NCBI RefSeq assembly: GCF_022321485.1 | Contig: NZ_JAKOGG010000022.1 | Span: forward strand, 1-64,000 | Length of the DNA: 64,000 bases | Source of the DNA: Shewanella electrica | GTDB taxonomy: Bacteria > Pseudomonadota > Gammaproteobacteria > Enterobacterales > Shewanellaceae | Direction: 5' to 3' | Shown here: positions 11,201 through 21,521 of the stretch, in pieces | How positions within the stretch are numbered: position 1 is the stretch's first letter | Layout: every line of letters starts with the position of its first letter | Notes under the pieces: generated by a model | Seen by the model: only the letters and a program-made list of their open reading frames with translations | Told to the model about the DNA's origin: nothing | Database searches by the model: none | Translations under genes and position numbers: made by a program

Positions 11201-12148
11201 CTAAATTTGCTGTGGTCCAACGGGCACAATGCCATTGGGATTCAGTGCTTTAATTGAGTAATAACCCGCTTTAATGTGCTCAAGGTTAACCGTTGAGCTA
11301 ATTCCTTCCAACGCTAATACACGGTGCATATAACGATGGAGATGGGGCATCTCTCTGAGCTGATTGCGATTGCACTTAAACAGCCCATAGTAAGCGGCAT
11401 CAAACCGAATGAGCGTGACGAATAAGCGAATATCGGCTTCGGTGAAGCGGTCACCAAACAGATATTGGCGGCCATCACTCAGACGGGCTTCGAGTTCATC
11501 CAAGGTGCTAAATACCGCTTGATACGCCTCTTCATATGCGCGTTGTGTGGTCGCAAAGCCAGCCTGATACACCCCGTTGTTGAGTGACTGATACATGCGC
11601 TGATTTAGCTTGTCGATATCCTCTGCTAAATCATACGGATATAAATCGGGGCCTTGCTCAACCAGATCAACAAAAGCCGTGTTGAACATGCGTACGATGT
11701 CGGCTGATTCGTTACTCACAATGGTCTGTTTTTGCTTGTCCCACAAGACTGGCACCGTGGCGCGGCCGGTAAAATGGGGATCGGCCTTGGTATACAGCTG
11801 ATGCATATATTCGGCATTGTTCAGTGGATCTGCCGCAGACTGTGCAAAACCACCAAACTGCCAACCTTGAGCCGACAACTTAGGGTTGACCACAGTAACA
11901 TCGATAAAATCCGTTAACCCTTTGAGTACGCGTGCCATTAACGTGCGTGACGCCCAAGGGCAGATATAAGCCACGTAGAGATGGTAGCGGCCTTTTTCCG
12001 CTTTAAAACCGGCATCACCGGTTGGACCTGCGCTACCGTCTTGGGTCACCCAATGGCGAAAAGACGAGGTTTGACGAATAAAACGGCCTTGCTCGTCTTT
12101 AGCTTGCACGGGCTGCCAATCTTCGGTCCAGACACCATCTACTAACAT
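11201..12148 (-). CDS. yqjG: glutathionyl-hydroquinone reductase (YqjG/ECM4 family)
   Basis: A xi-class glutathione transferase relative of 315 residues that reduces glutathionyl-hydroquinones to hydroquinones. The catalytic cysteine is in YICPWASRTLM at about residues 61-71. The N-terminal FIRQTSSFRHWV and C-terminal helical domain (LFGDRFTEADIRLFVTLIRFD) are typical. It lies 34 bases upstream of the dioxygenase and 50 after the DoxX gene, so probably one operon; E. coli has the yqjF (DoxX)-yqjG pair too. Confidence 0.92.
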   Translation of the reverse strand: MLVDGVWTEDWQPVQAKDEQGRFIRQTSSFRHWVTQDGSAGPTGDAGFKAEKGRYHLYVAYICPWASRTLMARVLKGLTDFIDVTVVNPKLSAQGWQFGGFAQSAADPLNNAEYMHQLYTKADPHFTGRATVPVLWDKQKQTIVSNESADIVRMFNTAFVDLVEQGPDLYPYDLAEDIDKLNQRMYQSLNNGVYQAGFATTQRAYEEAYQAVFSTLDELEARLSDGRQYLFGDRFTEADIRLFVTLIRFDAAYYGLFKCNRNQLREMPHLHRYMHRVLALEGISSTVNLEHIKAGYYSIKALNPNGIVPVGPQQI

Positions 12149-12198
12149 AATTTGCTCCTTGGAAAGGGCTTTGTTGCCAAAGCCCGTTTAAAAATATT

Positions 12199-12654
12199 CT
12201 ATCGTTTAGCGGCGAGGCGGGCGGCAATCAGTTTATCTATCGACAACAGGCCGCTGCCTTGGATAGCTAGTGCTAACAGGGCAACCAGTAATGCCAATGC
12301 GTATTCATAGCCATTGTTAGCAAGGAACAAACCGTTGCTGATGTGGACGGTCAAAATAGCCATCACCATGGTAAATGCGGCAACTAATGCGGCCGGGCGG
12401 ATCAATAGGCCAAGGATCAACGCCAAACCACCAAAAAACTCGGCGCTACCGGCCATGCCTGCCATCAACACGCCGGGGTGCATGCCTAAGCTTTTCATCC
12501 ACTGTCCGGTACCTTGCAAGCCGTAACCGCCAAACCAGCCGAACAGTTTTTGTGAGCCGTGGGCCATCAGAATCACCCCAACCGGTACGCGTAACACCAA
12601 AGACGATAAACCTGCTTGTGTTGCAAATAGTTTAGCTAGCCATTGAGATTTCAT
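12199..12654 (-). CDS. DoxX-family membrane protein (YqjF-like)
   Basis: A 151-residue inner-membrane protein with four predicted helices and the DoxX signature VLRVPVGVILMAHGSQKLFGWFGGYGL and GSAEFFGGLALILGLLIRPAAL. E. coli YqjF next to yqjG belongs here; the biochemical role is unclear and linked to quinone or redox stress. ATG 12654 has TGGAG in front; the frame is open further upstream without family similarity. It heads the leftward operon facing the LysR gene. Confidence 0.85.
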   Translation of the reverse strand: MKSQWLAKLFATQAGLSSLVLRVPVGVILMAHGSQKLFGWFGGYGLQGTGQWMKSLGMHPGVLMAGMAGSAEFFGGLALILGLLIRPAALVAAFTMVMAILTVHISNGLFLANNGYEYALALLVALLALAIQGSGLLSIDKLIAARLAAKR

Positions 12655-12798
12655 CTTAGTCACTCCAAATTCAATATATTCAAGTGTTTCGGGGTTCTCC
12701 CTTAACGTTGGAGCTACTTTACTTTGTGACGCAGCGAAGATTAAGATGGCTAACAACGCAATATTATAAACGCTACATTGATAATTGTAGGGGGAAAC

Positions 12799-13680
12799 AT
12801 GGACCGTATCGATGTACTCCGGGCTTTTGTGACGGTAGGCAATGAAAGCAGTTTTACTAAGGCCGCTGATAAATTGCAGTTATCGCCCCAATTGATTAGC
12901 AAATATGTCTCGCGTTTAGAAGAAAACGTTGGCATTCGGCTATTCAACCGAACGACCCGTAAAGTGCACTTAACTGAAGCTGGCTTACGCTACTTCCAGC
13001 GCGCGCAACAAGTGCTGGATGACTTTGATGATCTCGACTCGCAACTTAGCGATCTTCAAGATGAAGCGCGCGGTTTGTTGCGCGTCAGTGCGCCAGTCTC
13101 TTTCGCTACCAGTCATCTGGCGCGGCTGATCAATGATTTCCGCAAGGCGCACCCACATGTGAATGTCGATTTGCAGCTTAACGACCGTAAAGTGGATATC
13201 GTTGAAGAGGGGTTTGATATTGCACTGCGCATTGGCAAACTGAAAAGTTCGTCGCTGATTGCCAAAGCGATTATTCCCATCCAATTAGTGTTCTGTGCCG
13301 CACCTGCCTACCTAGCCAAACATGGCACACCAACGCAGCTTGAAGAGTTGGTTAACCATCAATTGCTGAGTTACAGCTATATGGAAAAAACACCGTTTTG
13401 GCCCGATGGCAATCAAGCGATGATCTCTAATAACGGTGATGTGTTAGTGCAAAGTGCTATTGAAGGCGCTGGCATTACTTTGCAGCCCACCTTTATCTGT
13501 GCTGAGGCAATCAAAAGCGGCAAATTAACCATGATCCTTAGTGAATTTACCCCCGAGCCGCTAGGGCTTTACGCGGTGTATCCGCATCGCAAATTGCTTG
13601 CCAGCAAGGTGCGTACTTTTATCGATTTTCTCGACGGTTATTTTGGTACGCCGCCTTATTGGGATCGCCTTATTGATTAA
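12799..13680 (+). CDS. LysR-family transcriptional regulator (YhaJ-like)
   Basis: A 293-residue regulator with an N-terminal winged HTH (MDRIDVLRAFVTVGNESSFTKAADKLQLSPQLISKYVS begins it) and a periplasmic-binding-like effector domain from about residue 90. GGGGG lies just before ATG 12799. It is divergent from the DoxX-yqjG genes with about 140 bases between starts, the usual arrangement for a regulator of its neighbours. In E. coli, YhaJ of the same type controls yqjF. Target and inducer here are inferred. Confidence 0.85.
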   Translation: MDRIDVLRAFVTVGNESSFTKAADKLQLSPQLISKYVSRLEENVGIRLFNRTTRKVHLTEAGLRYFQRAQQVLDDFDDLDSQLSDLQDEARGLLRVSAPVSFATSHLARLINDFRKAHPHVNVDLQLNDRKVDIVEEGFDIALRIGKLKSSSLIAKAIIPIQLVFCAAPAYLAKHGTPTQLEELVNHQLLSYSYMEKTPFWPDGNQAMISNNGDVLVQSAIEGAGITLQPTFICAEAIKSGKLTMILSEFTPEPLGLYAVYPHRKLLASKVRTFIDFLDGYFGTPPYWDRLID

Positions 13681-13725
13681 CCCTGTGATTGGTCATAGGT
13701 CATAACGTATCTTTACCTCTCTTAC

Positions 13726-13765
13726 ACCTGAATTTAACCTGAATTTAATACTGTTCGCGTATAGC
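13726..13765 (+). promoter_or_regulatory. tandem 11-bp repeat upstream of the RND operon
   Basis: ACCTGAATTTA occurs twice in direct tandem at 13726-13736 and 13737-13747, followed 12 bases later by TATAGC, a possible -10. An 11-bp period is what OmpR/PhoB-type response regulators use. The rest of the 294 bases before 13975 shows nothing clear. Confidence 0.4.
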
Positions 13766-13974
13766 TATCACCTTGAAAAAAAGCCACTTAGAAAGGTTAT
13801 GTCCGCTAGGCTAAATAATGTGCCATTAACAAGTCTCCCTTGTATGGCGTTTAGATGAGGCAATTAAGCCGAAGGCTGCCATTTGGTACATCGTGCTCAA
13901 TGCAGTTCACATCGTTTTTAGCATAAATGGATAATTTCACAGCGTGCTTACGCTCTGTATTGGTTAAAGGATGA

Positions 13975-15021
13975 ATGATGCCTCTATCTCGTGTTTTTAG
14001 GCTAAATAGCGTTATTGGGTTAGCGATGGTTGCTAGCTTGCTGACATGTTCTGTTAGGGCTGCTGAGCCTGCCGCAAAACTGGTGGTGGTTGAGCCAATC
14101 AGTTTTGAACATGAAATTACCCGTGTTGATGTGGTGGGTACCGCAGAAGCGCAACACTCGGTAGTGATCTATCCGGCGGTGGCCGAGCGCGTTGTACAAG
14201 TGAATTTTAATCCTGGTGACAAAGTGGCGGCCGGTGATGTGTTGCTACAACTGTATGCGCGCCGCCAGCAAGTGGCATTAGAGCGGGCTCAAATCCAACT
14301 TGCCGATGCCGAACGTACGGTGCAGCGGTTAACCAATATCCGCCAGCAAGGCGCCGTGCCACAAACCGATCTTGATGACGCCATTACCTTGCGAGATCTC
14401 GCCAAAGTTAACCTTGAAGAAGCGCAAGTCGAGTTGGAGGAGCGTTCAGTTCGCGCGCCATTTAGCGGCTATGTCGGCCTTACCGATGTTGAAGTTGGCG
14501 ACCGCATTACGCTGACAACCCCCATCACCAGCATCGACAGCCGTGACAAGTTGTACGTCAATTTTCAAGCCCCAGAAACGGCGTTCACCCTGCTACATAG
14601 CGATGCCCAAGTGTTGCTGCGGCCGTGGAATAACCGCGCGGCTGAACTTCCTGCCACCATTGAACAACTCGATTCGCGTATTGATGTTGCCAGCCGCACT
14701 ATTCGTGCCCGCGCGGTCATTGATAACAGTGAAGACAATTTCCGTCCCGGTATGAGTTTCCGTGTCAGCTTGCAGATCGTGGGGGATGCATACGCCAAAA
14801 TCCCTGAGGCTGCGCTTGCTTGGGGCGCTACCGGTGCCTATGTGTGGGTGGTTGAAAATGGCAAAGCGGAACGGGTGGAGGTGCAGATAAAACAACGCCT
14901 GAAAGGTCGCATTTTGGTGGCAGGTCAACTCGATACCGATACCCAATTAATCGCCGAAGGTATTCAAAACCTGCGTCAGCAACAAGCGGTCAAGGCTGTG
15001 ACAGCTACGGCGAAGGAGTAA
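13975..15021 (+). CDS. RND efflux periplasmic adaptor (membrane fusion protein)
   Basis: A 348-residue periplasmic adaptor linking the inner-membrane RND pump at 15025 to an outer-membrane channel. It has a signal sequence up to SVRA, a biotinyl-lipoyl half motif (YPAVAERVVQVNFNPGDKVAAGDVLLQL), a coiled-coil hairpin (about 90-140), the second lipoyl half (VRAPFSGYVGL) and a beta-barrel domain. Two start codons overlap (13975 and 13978); AAAGG lies in front. The gap to the pump gene is three bases. No outer-membrane factor is nearby, so TolC is likely shared. Confidence 0.92.
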   Translation: MMPLSRVFRLNSVIGLAMVASLLTCSVRAAEPAAKLVVVEPISFEHEITRVDVVGTAEAQHSVVIYPAVAERVVQVNFNPGDKVAAGDVLLQLYARRQQVALERAQIQLADAERTVQRLTNIRQQGAVPQTDLDDAITLRDLAKVNLEEAQVELEERSVRAPFSGYVGLTDVEVGDRITLTTPITSIDSRDKLYVNFQAPETAFTLLHSDAQVLLRPWNNRAAELPATIEQLDSRIDVASRTIRARAVIDNSEDNFRPGMSFRVSLQIVGDAYAKIPEAALAWGATGAYVWVVENGKAERVEVQIKQRLKGRILVAGQLDTDTQLIAEGIQNLRQQQAVKAVTATAKE

Positions 15022-15024
15022 CCG

Positions 15025-18000
15025 ATGAGTCTGCAACATTTCCTGCAAACCAGCGATCTCCCGTCATTATCGATTCGTCGGCCGGTGCTGGTCGTCGTGT
15101 TTAACTTGCTGATTATTATTGCCGGTATCGCCGCGATTAATGGCGTAGAAGTGCGCGAACTGCCAGATGTCGACCGTCCGGTGGTCACGGTACGGGCGAA
15201 TTTCCCCGGCGGTTCACCTGAAACGGTCGATACCGAAGTTACCAGTATTCTTGAAGGCGCCGCCGCACGTGTGACTGGCGTGAAAAGTATTAATGCGAGC
15301 AGCGAAGAGGGCGATGCCCGCATTGTGGTGGAGTTTCGGCCGGGGATCGATCTCGATAACGCCGCTAATGAAATGCGCGAATCGGTGAGCCGTGTACAGC
15401 GTGAACTTCCGGATGATGTGGAGCAGCTTTCGGTTATCAAAGCCGATAATGATGCGACCAGCGTGGTAAGCCTTGCCATTGCCAGTGACGAACTCGCCTT
15501 AGAAGAACTCACCGAAATTGTTGACGTTGATTTAGCACCGCAGTTTTTGAGTGTGCCCGGTGTTGCCGACGTGCGCTTAACGGGGGATCGCCAACGGGTA
15601 CTAAAAGTGATGTTAGATCCGCTGCGGTTGACCAGCTTTCATTTGTCGGTCACCGACGTGGCAGCTGTGTTGGAGCAAGCGCCGTTTGATGTTCCCGCCG
15701 GTAGTTTGCGTTCCACCGATCAACAGCTGATTGTGCGCGCTGATGCGACATCCGTTACCGCTGAGCAGGTAGAAAACATCGTCATTCGTGGCGACATTCG
15801 TATCGGCGATGTCGCCTCGGTCTATTTTGGTCCCGCTGATGCTAGTTCAATTGTGCGTCTCGATGGTCGGCCAATTATTGGCGTCGAAATTATTCGCCAA
15901 GCGCGTTCTAACACCATTGAGATTTCCGATGAAGTGCTCGCCTTGGTCGAGCGTCTTAAAGTACGTTTTCCCAAGTTAGAAATTTTGGTGACTTCCGACG
16001 ATGCCGAATTTATTCGCGATTCGGTGAAAGAGGTGATCACCTCGCTTATTTTGACTGTGCTGCTGGTGATCCTGACGCTGTGGATGTTTATCGGCCGTTG
16101 GCATGCGACCATTGTACCTGCGCTGTCGATACCGGTGGCATTGATTGGCTCGGTCGCCATCATCTGGGCGATGGGTTTTTCCATCAACATCTTAACCTTG
16201 CTGGCGTTGGTGCTGGCAACTGGCTTGATTGTTGATGACGCCATTGTGGTATCCGAGAACGTGCAGCGTCGCCGTGCCATGGGGTTGGGCGCGCGCGCAG
16301 CCGCAGTGGTCGGCACGCGAGAAGTATTCTTTGCTGTGGTGGCAACCACCGCCGTACTGGCGGCGGTATTTGTGCCGATTGCTTTCTTACCATCAACGGC
16401 GGGGCGTTTGTTCCGTGAATTTGGTGGCGTGTTGGCCGGCGCGGTGATTATCTCGTCTTTTGTGGCCTTGTCATTAGTGCCCGCGTTAACCGCGCGCCTG
16501 CCAAAGGAGGATGACGGCAAACGCAATATTTTTGGTCCTCTTGGGCTGCGGTTATTGGCATGGTATCAAGGCAGTTTGCGCTGGGTGCTTGACCACGCTT
16601 GGTTAACCTTTTTTGCTTGCATTGTGGCGGCAATGGGCTCTGCCGCGTTGTATGTGCAATTGGATAACGAGCTGCTCCCTGATGAAGACCGCGGCACCAT
16701 TCGTATTTTCGCGCGCGGTCCTGACGGTGTAGGCCTTAACTTTATGGATCGCCAAGCGCAGGAGATGGAAGACATTCTGCTGCCGTTTGTCGAAAAAGGC
16801 GAAATTGAATCGATCTATTCCGTGGTCGGTCAGTGGGACCCAAACATTGTGTTTATCACCGTGCCACTGAAACATTGGGATGAGCGCCAAGACTCACAGC
16901 AAGATATCATCGAGAAAATCCGTGGGCCGCTAAACGATATTCCCGGTGCACCGGGGCGTCCTTTCGGGGCGAACAGCCTGAACTTACGCGGGCAGGGTGG
17001 TGGTTTACAGTTGGCGCTTACTGGCGATGACTACGGCACGATTTATCAAGCAGCCTTGGACTTTAGCCGCGCCATTGAGGAAAACCTGCCCGAATTGGGC
17101 ACGCCAGATGTTGCGTTTAAACCGACACAGCCACAATTGCGCGTCAACATTGATCGTCGCCGCGCCGAAGAGTTAGGCGTGTCGTTACGGGATATTTCTT
17201 CCACCTTACGCGTTGCCATTAACGGTGATGATATTGCCGATTTAAACGTCGGCGATCAGTCGATTCCAATCATGCTGCAAGCGCACAGCGGCGCAGTGAA
17301 CGATCCGACCGACTTATCTAACTTATATGTTGGCTCGCAATCTGGCGCGTTAGTGCCGTTATCCAGTCTCGCGACAATTTCGGAAGAAGGTGTCGCGGCC
17401 GAGTTGGAGCGTTACGCCCAACGACGAGCGATTGGCATTGAGATGGATCTGCCTGAAGATATCGCCATGAACGATGCGGTCGATCAGATCCGTGAATTAG
17501 CCGAAAAAACCTTGCCGGACAATATCAGCATGTTGTTCCAAGGTGAGGCATTAACCTTTGAAGAAACCGCGCAAGACGTGATGCTGACGTATGTGCTGGC
17601 GTTCATCATCGTGTTGCTGGTGTTGGCGGCGCAGTTTGAGAGTGTGAATAGCGCCATCGTGGTAATGTTAACCGTGCCATTCGGTATCGCAGCGGCGGTG
17701 CTGGCGCTGTATCTTACTAACACCTCACTCAACATCTACTCGCAAATTGGCTTGGTGATGCTCATCGGTCTGCTGGCGAAAAACTCGATTTTGCTGGTGG
17801 AGTTTGCTGACCAATTGCGCGATCGCGGCCTGTCGGTGCGTGAGGCGGTCGAGAAAGCCGCTCAGATCCGTTTACGCGCTATCGCTATGACGTTGTTCTC
17901 CACTTTACTTGGTGGCTTGCCACTGATCTTGTCCACTGGTGCAGGCGCTGAAGCGCGTAACGCCATCGGTTGGGTGGTGTTTGGTGGATTGGGAATCGCG

Positions 18001-18126
18001 GTGGTGTTTACTCTTTATCTCACGCCGGTGTTGTATTTAGCGTTAGCACGCTTCACTAAGCCGCGGGGTGACGAAAGTGCGCGACTGCATCAAGAGCTGA
18101 GTGAAGTGACCGAGTTACCGCATTAA
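15025..18126 (+). CDS. RND-family multidrug efflux permease (AcrB/MexF-like)
   Basis: Proton-driven trimeric inner-membrane pump of 1033 residues, the usual length. The first membrane helix (RRPVLVVVFNLLIIIAGI) is followed by a porter domain, TM helices 2-6, a second porter domain and helices 7-12. The proton-relay aspartates are visible in ATGLIVDDAIVVSENV, and the second half carries AKNSILLVEFADQLRD. Substrates cannot be inferred; drugs, dyes, solvents or metabolites are possible. Confidence 0.94.
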   Translation: MSLQHFLQTSDLPSLSIRRPVLVVVFNLLIIIAGIAAINGVEVRELPDVDRPVVTVRANFPGGSPETVDTEVTSILEGAAARVTGVKSINASSEEGDARIVVEFRPGIDLDNAANEMRESVSRVQRELPDDVEQLSVIKADNDATSVVSLAIASDELALEELTEIVDVDLAPQFLSVPGVADVRLTGDRQRVLKVMLDPLRLTSFHLSVTDVAAVLEQAPFDVPAGSLRSTDQQLIVRADATSVTAEQVENIVIRGDIRIGDVASVYFGPADASSIVRLDGRPIIGVEIIRQARSNTIEISDEVLALVERLKVRFPKLEILVTSDDAEFIRDSVKEVITSLILTVLLVILTLWMFIGRWHATIVPALSIPVALIGSVAIIWAMGFSINILTLLALVLATGLIVDDAIVVSENVQRRRAMGLGARAAAVVGTREVFFAVVATTAVLAAVFVPIAFLPSTAGRLFREFGGVLAGAVIISSFVALSLVPALTARLPKEDDGKRNIFGPLGLRLLAWYQGSLRWVLDHAWLTFFACIVAAMGSAALYVQLDNELLPDEDRGTIRIFARGPDGVGLNFMDRQAQEMEDILLPFVEKGEIESIYSVVGQWDPNIVFITVPLKHWDERQDSQQDIIEKIRGPLNDIPGAPGRPFGANSLNLRGQGGGLQLALTGDDYGTIYQAALDFSRAIEENLPELGTPDVAFKPTQPQLRVNIDRRRAEELGVSLRDISSTLRVAINGDDIADLNVGDQSIPIMLQAHSGAVNDPTDLSNLYVGSQSGALVPLSSLATISEEGVAAELERYAQRRAIGIEMDLPEDIAMNDAVDQIRELAEKTLPDNISMLFQGEALTFEETAQDVMLTYVLAFIIVLLVLAAQFESVNSAIVVMLTVPFGIAAAVLALYLTNTSLNIYSQIGLVMLIGLLAKNSILLVEFADQLRDRGLSVREAVEKAAQIRLRAIAMTLFSTLLGGLPLILSTGAGAEARNAIGWVVFGGLGIAVVFTLYLTPVLYLALARFTKPRGDESARLHQELSEVTELPH

Positions 18127-18147
18127 CTACCATCACCGATAACGAAT

Positions 18148-18184
18148 AAAAGCCGCTCACGGTTATCCGCAGCGGCTTTTATTT
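18148..18184. terminator. bidirectional terminator between the RND operon and the patatin gene
   Basis: AAAAGCCGCT and AGCGGCTTTT flank 13 bases, with T runs on both strands. It serves the convergent RND and lipase transcripts. Confidence 0.88.
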
Positions 18185-18191
18185 TGGCTAA

Positions 18192-19226
18192 TTAAGCCGA
18201 TTGCAGTTTATTGGGTTTAGGCTGCTCATCATCAAACCAATCTAAAAAGCATTGCGCCCCTTGTTTGCCTGAATCGAGTAGTGCCTGTTTTTGCTGTTCG
18301 TTGATATCAAAGTCAGTGGTTTTTACCCCCAGCGTGTCAATGTACACCGTGCGGGCCCAGTCATCACTGTGCAGGTGAGCATTTTGCTGCGCTTCCAAAA
18401 CGGTATGCACTAACGCCCACGTGTAATCAAAAAAATGGTCGATCTGACGATGTTCAATGGCGGATTGATCGCGAATCACCGCAATCTCCTGTTTGCTATC
18501 TAAGCGAAACCCTAAGGTTTGTTGGTTATAAACATAGTCGCGCCGCTCAGCAGCTTGCTGCGGTTGTTTGGCGTTAAGACGTTGATAATATTCCGGTTCG
18601 CATATTGGGCAATCAATGAGATAGCGCTTGCGATCAAATAATTTGATGGGATAGTTATTAAGTAAACCGCCATCCACATACACATCACCGCGCAAGCTTC
18701 GCTTAGCCGCAAAGAATAACGGAATCGACATCGAAATCCGTACTGCATCAGCCAAGGCCACCGTTGGCGTATGTTCAAATGAAAACACTTCGGAAAATGA
18801 GGTCGACAGATTGGTACCGATAAAAAACAGCGATTTAAATGGATGCTCGGTTTTCATCGCTTCTAAGTCGGCAAAAGTGGTTTCGCTGCTGCCGGTTTTG
18901 GCGGCGATAATGTCACCGATCCACTGACGAAAGAAATCGCCGCGATACCAGCCAAATTCAGACAACAGCCGCTGGCTGTCGCGAATGATGCCCCAAGAGT
19001 CATCCATAAACTGATTAAAATCGAGTTGCCACAGTAACTTGCGGGTTTCTTCGAGGCTGTAACCAAGGCCAATCAATACCGCATTGATTGCACCGGCCGA
19101 GGTGCCGCCAACGCGAACAATGTTGGCGAGAATTTGCCGTTGTTCTAGTAATTCCAGCGCGCCAACGTAGGCAATCCCCTTAACGCCACCGCCTTCAAAT
19201 ACCAGATTTTTAAATGGATAGTTCAT
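18192..19226 (-). CDS. patatin-like phospholipase
   Basis: A 344-residue serine hydrolase of the patatin family, expected to release fatty acids from phospholipids. The oxyanion-hole motif EGGGVKGIAYVGAL is at about residues 11-24, the nucleophile motif GTSAG near 42-46, and the catalytic Asp motif VYVDGGLLNNYP near 185. Start 19226 follows AAGGAGAG; the longer frame to 19253 lacks a site. There is no signal peptide, so it is probably cytoplasmic or peripheral. Confidence 0.9.
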   Translation of the reverse strand: MNYPFKNLVFEGGGVKGIAYVGALELLEQRQILANIVRVGGTSAGAINAVLIGLGYSLEETRKLLWQLDFNQFMDDSWGIIRDSQRLLSEFGWYRGDFFRQWIGDIIAAKTGSSETTFADLEAMKTEHPFKSLFFIGTNLSTSFSEVFSFEHTPTVALADAVRISMSIPLFFAAKRSLRGDVYVDGGLLNNYPIKLFDRKRYLIDCPICEPEYYQRLNAKQPQQAAERRDYVYNQQTLGFRLDSKQEIAVIRDQSAIEHRQIDHFFDYTWALVHTVLEAQQNAHLHSDDWARTVYIDTLGVKTTDFDINEQQKQALLDSGKQGAQCFLDWFDDEQPKPNKLQSA

Positions 19227-19343
19227 GGTTGCTCTCCTTAGCTTGAACGGCAACGTAAGTGGTTATCTTAATGCAATTTTTTGCCAATGTGCCAGCTTTC
19301 TAGCGGAGATGTGTCATCTAACAATGTGGTGGCTTTGAGGCAT

Positions 19344-19372
19344 AAAAAAACGCCTGACATGCAGGCGTTTTT
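19344..19372. terminator. bidirectional terminator between gapA and the patatin gene
   Basis: AAAACGCCTG and CAGGCGTTTT form a 10-bp stem around five bases, with A and T runs on both sides. It lies 20 bases after the gapA stop on the minus strand. Confidence 0.9.
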
Positions 19373-19391
19373 CATCGGGTAGTGCGCTAAA

Positions 19392-20402
19392 TTATTTAGC
19401 GTTCATCAATGCCACAGCATTGTCCAGCATACGGTTGCTGAAGCCCCATTCGTTATCGTACCAAGACATCACTTTCACCAAGCGACCTTTAACGCGAGTT
19501 TGGGTCGCATCAAAGTTAGAAGAGAAAGCAACGTGGTTGAAGTCGATAGATACCAATGGCTCTTCGTTGATCGCCAACACTTCGTTCATTGGTGATGATT
19601 GCGCTGCTTTAGCAACGATCGCGTTAACTTCTTCAATCGTCGTGTCGCGAGACGCGATGAACGAGAGGTCAACCAGTGATACGTTCGCAGTTGGTACACG
19701 TACTGCCAAACCATCAAACTTGCCTTGCAGCTCTGGTACCACCAAACCTACCGCAGCCGCTGCGCCAGTTTTGGTTGGGATCATGTTCAGTGCTGCTGCG
19801 CGCGCACGGTGCATGTCTTTGTGGTACACGTCTGACAAACGTTGGTCGTTGGTGTAAGAGTGAATAGTGGTCATCAAACCAGATTCAATACCCAGCGCAT
19901 CATTCAACGGTTTAGCAATAGGTGCCAAGCAGTTGGTAGTACATGAAGCGTTAGAGATCACGGTCATGTCAGCAGTCAGTACGTCGTTGTTAACGCCGTA
20001 AACGACAGTTGCATCAACGTTTTTCGCTGGTGCAGAGATGATCACTTTTTTCGCGCCAGCAGTCAGGTGAGGTTGCGCAGTTTCTTTGCTGGTGAAAATA
20101 CCAGTACATTCGAACACTACGTCAACTTTCAAATCGCCCCAAGGCAATTTTGCTGGATCACGTTCAGAGAAAGTCAGGATCTTGTCACCGTTAACATAGA
20201 TAGCTTGGTCATCATGTTCAACAGAAGCATTAAAACGGCCATGTACAGTATCGTACTTAGTCAGGTGAGCATTGATTGATGAATCGCCCAAATCGTTAAT
20301 TGCTACGATTTCGATTGGGTATTTTTTGTCGCTTTCATAAAGCGCCCGCAACACGTTGCGTCCGATACGGCCATAGCCGTTAATTGCTACGCGGATAGTC
20401 AT
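19392..20402 (-). CDS. gapA: glyceraldehyde-3-phosphate dehydrogenase, type I
   Basis: Glycolytic/gluconeogenic enzyme converting glyceraldehyde-3-phosphate to 1,3-bisphosphoglycerate. The 336 residues show the NAD-binding NGYGRIGR and AINDLGD (Asp at the NAD-specificity position), the active-site SNASCTTNC with its catalytic Cys, [15 protein letters not shown], and the C-terminal [20 protein letters not shown] precedes the start. It sits back to back with a second, longer GAPDH gene at 21729. Confidence 0.93.
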   Translation of the reverse strand: MTIRVAINGYGRIGRNVLRALYESDKKYPIEIVAINDLGDSSINAHLTKYDTVHGRFNASVEHDDQAIYVNGDKILTFSERDPAKLPWGDLKVDVVFECTGIFTSKETAQPHLTAGAKKVIISAPAKNVDATVVYGVNNDVLTADMTVISNASCTTNCLAPIAKPLNDALGIESGLMTTIHSYTNDQRLSDVYHKDMHRARAAALNMIPTKTGAAAAVGLVVPELQGKFDGLAVRVPTANVSLVDLSFIASRDTTIEEVNAIVAKAAQSSPMNEVLAINEEPLVSIDFNHVAFSSNFDATQTRVKGRLVKVMSWYDNEWGFSNRMLDNAVALMNAK

Positions 20403-20654
20403 TTCGTATCCCTCAGATATACTTGAAAACTGGTTGTAAAATTACAAAACTGCAGGATTTAGTCAAGCTCAATCGCCCACAAAACCCGAAATCTGGCCAA
20501 TGCATGTACCATTCTTTTGGTTTCTTCCCGAAACTGAAAAATAGTTAAGAAACAATAACCATCTTGGCAAGTTATTTGTATGACAAAATGGTCTTGTAGT
20601 CAAACTAAACCGCGCTATTCTGTTGGCGATTTATCATCCAGTTTAGGTCATGTT

Positions 20655-21521
20655 TCACTTGCTATGACTACTGTTGGCAGCACTTTGGGCAATCATGGCG
20701 CGAAACTTCTCTGGCCACCGACTGCTGCGAAAATCGCCGTCCTCAATGATGTCGACTAAGTCCTCCGCTTGCTCATCCAACTGCTTTACCAATTCTGGGT
20801 TGCCACCGATGGACGCCATCATCTGTTGTTGGTTGGCTTTGCGACCAGTGAGCAACAGGTTGGCTTTTTCAAACAGGTAGCGTTCCTCTGGGTAACCGAT
20901 ATGTCCAAACGCCGTCGCAGCACCGAGCAACCAGTCTGGCTGAAATTGTTCCGGTGACACTTGCTCCAGTGCTGCTATATACAGCGAAGCCGCTTTTTCT
21001 GGCTTAAACTTGAGGTAGTGTGCGGCCAGTGCCGTCAGTATCTGCGGGTCGGCAATTTGTTGTTGCTTCTCTGCCGCGATCAAGCGCTCCAAACCGCGCT
21101 CATTAGCCAAATGTGTCCATTGGTAGAAAGAAAGGTAGGGCGTTTGGGCATCTTTGACACTGGCTTGTAACTCAGCCAACGATTGCGAGCTTAAACCATA
21201 GGCGCGTGCTCGCACGCTGGTGCGGCCGGGGTTGTTCACGTGTTGCACTCCCGCCGCAAGGCCGATGCACTTGTTATAGGCTTCTAAATCGAGCAAAAAG
21301 TTGTATACCAGTTTATCTTGTGGCTGATCTTGTGCCTGTTTAACCGCTAATCGGTCACTGACGAGCTTGGCGCGTTCAACTTTACACCAGCCATCGGTAT
21401 GCAAATCTTCACAAATTTCGGGATTATTTTTACAGATTTTCTCGGTCGGACTGAGCCTATCACAGCCCTGAAGTAGCGATATGAAACAAAATGACGTAAT
21501 TAACACGAAATACGGGCTCAT
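20655..21521 (-). CDS. DUF2989-family lipoprotein
   Basis: A 288-residue protein with a lipoprotein signal (LITSFCFISLLQGC, lipobox LLQGC, Cys near residue 20). The mature part is helical, with a TPR-like section around ILTALAAHYLKFKPEKAASLYIAAL, and conserved cysteines near the N-terminus (KICKNNPEICEDLHTDGWC). Its family occurs in Shewanella and Vibrio without known function. Its place between the two GAPDH genes may not mean a shared role. Confidence 0.8.
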   Translation of the reverse strand: MSPYFVLITSFCFISLLQGCDRLSPTEKICKNNPEICEDLHTDGWCKVERAKLVSDRLAVKQAQDQPQDKLVYNFLLDLEAYNKCIGLAAGVQHVNNPGRTSVRARAYGLSSQSLAELQASVKDAQTPYLSFYQWTHLANERGLERLIAAEKQQQIADPQILTALAAHYLKFKPEKAASLYIAALEQVSPEQFQPDWLLGAATAFGHIGYPEERYLFEKANLLLTGRKANQQQMMASIGGNPELVKQLDEQAEDLVDIIEDGDFRSSRWPEKFRAMIAQSAANSSHSK

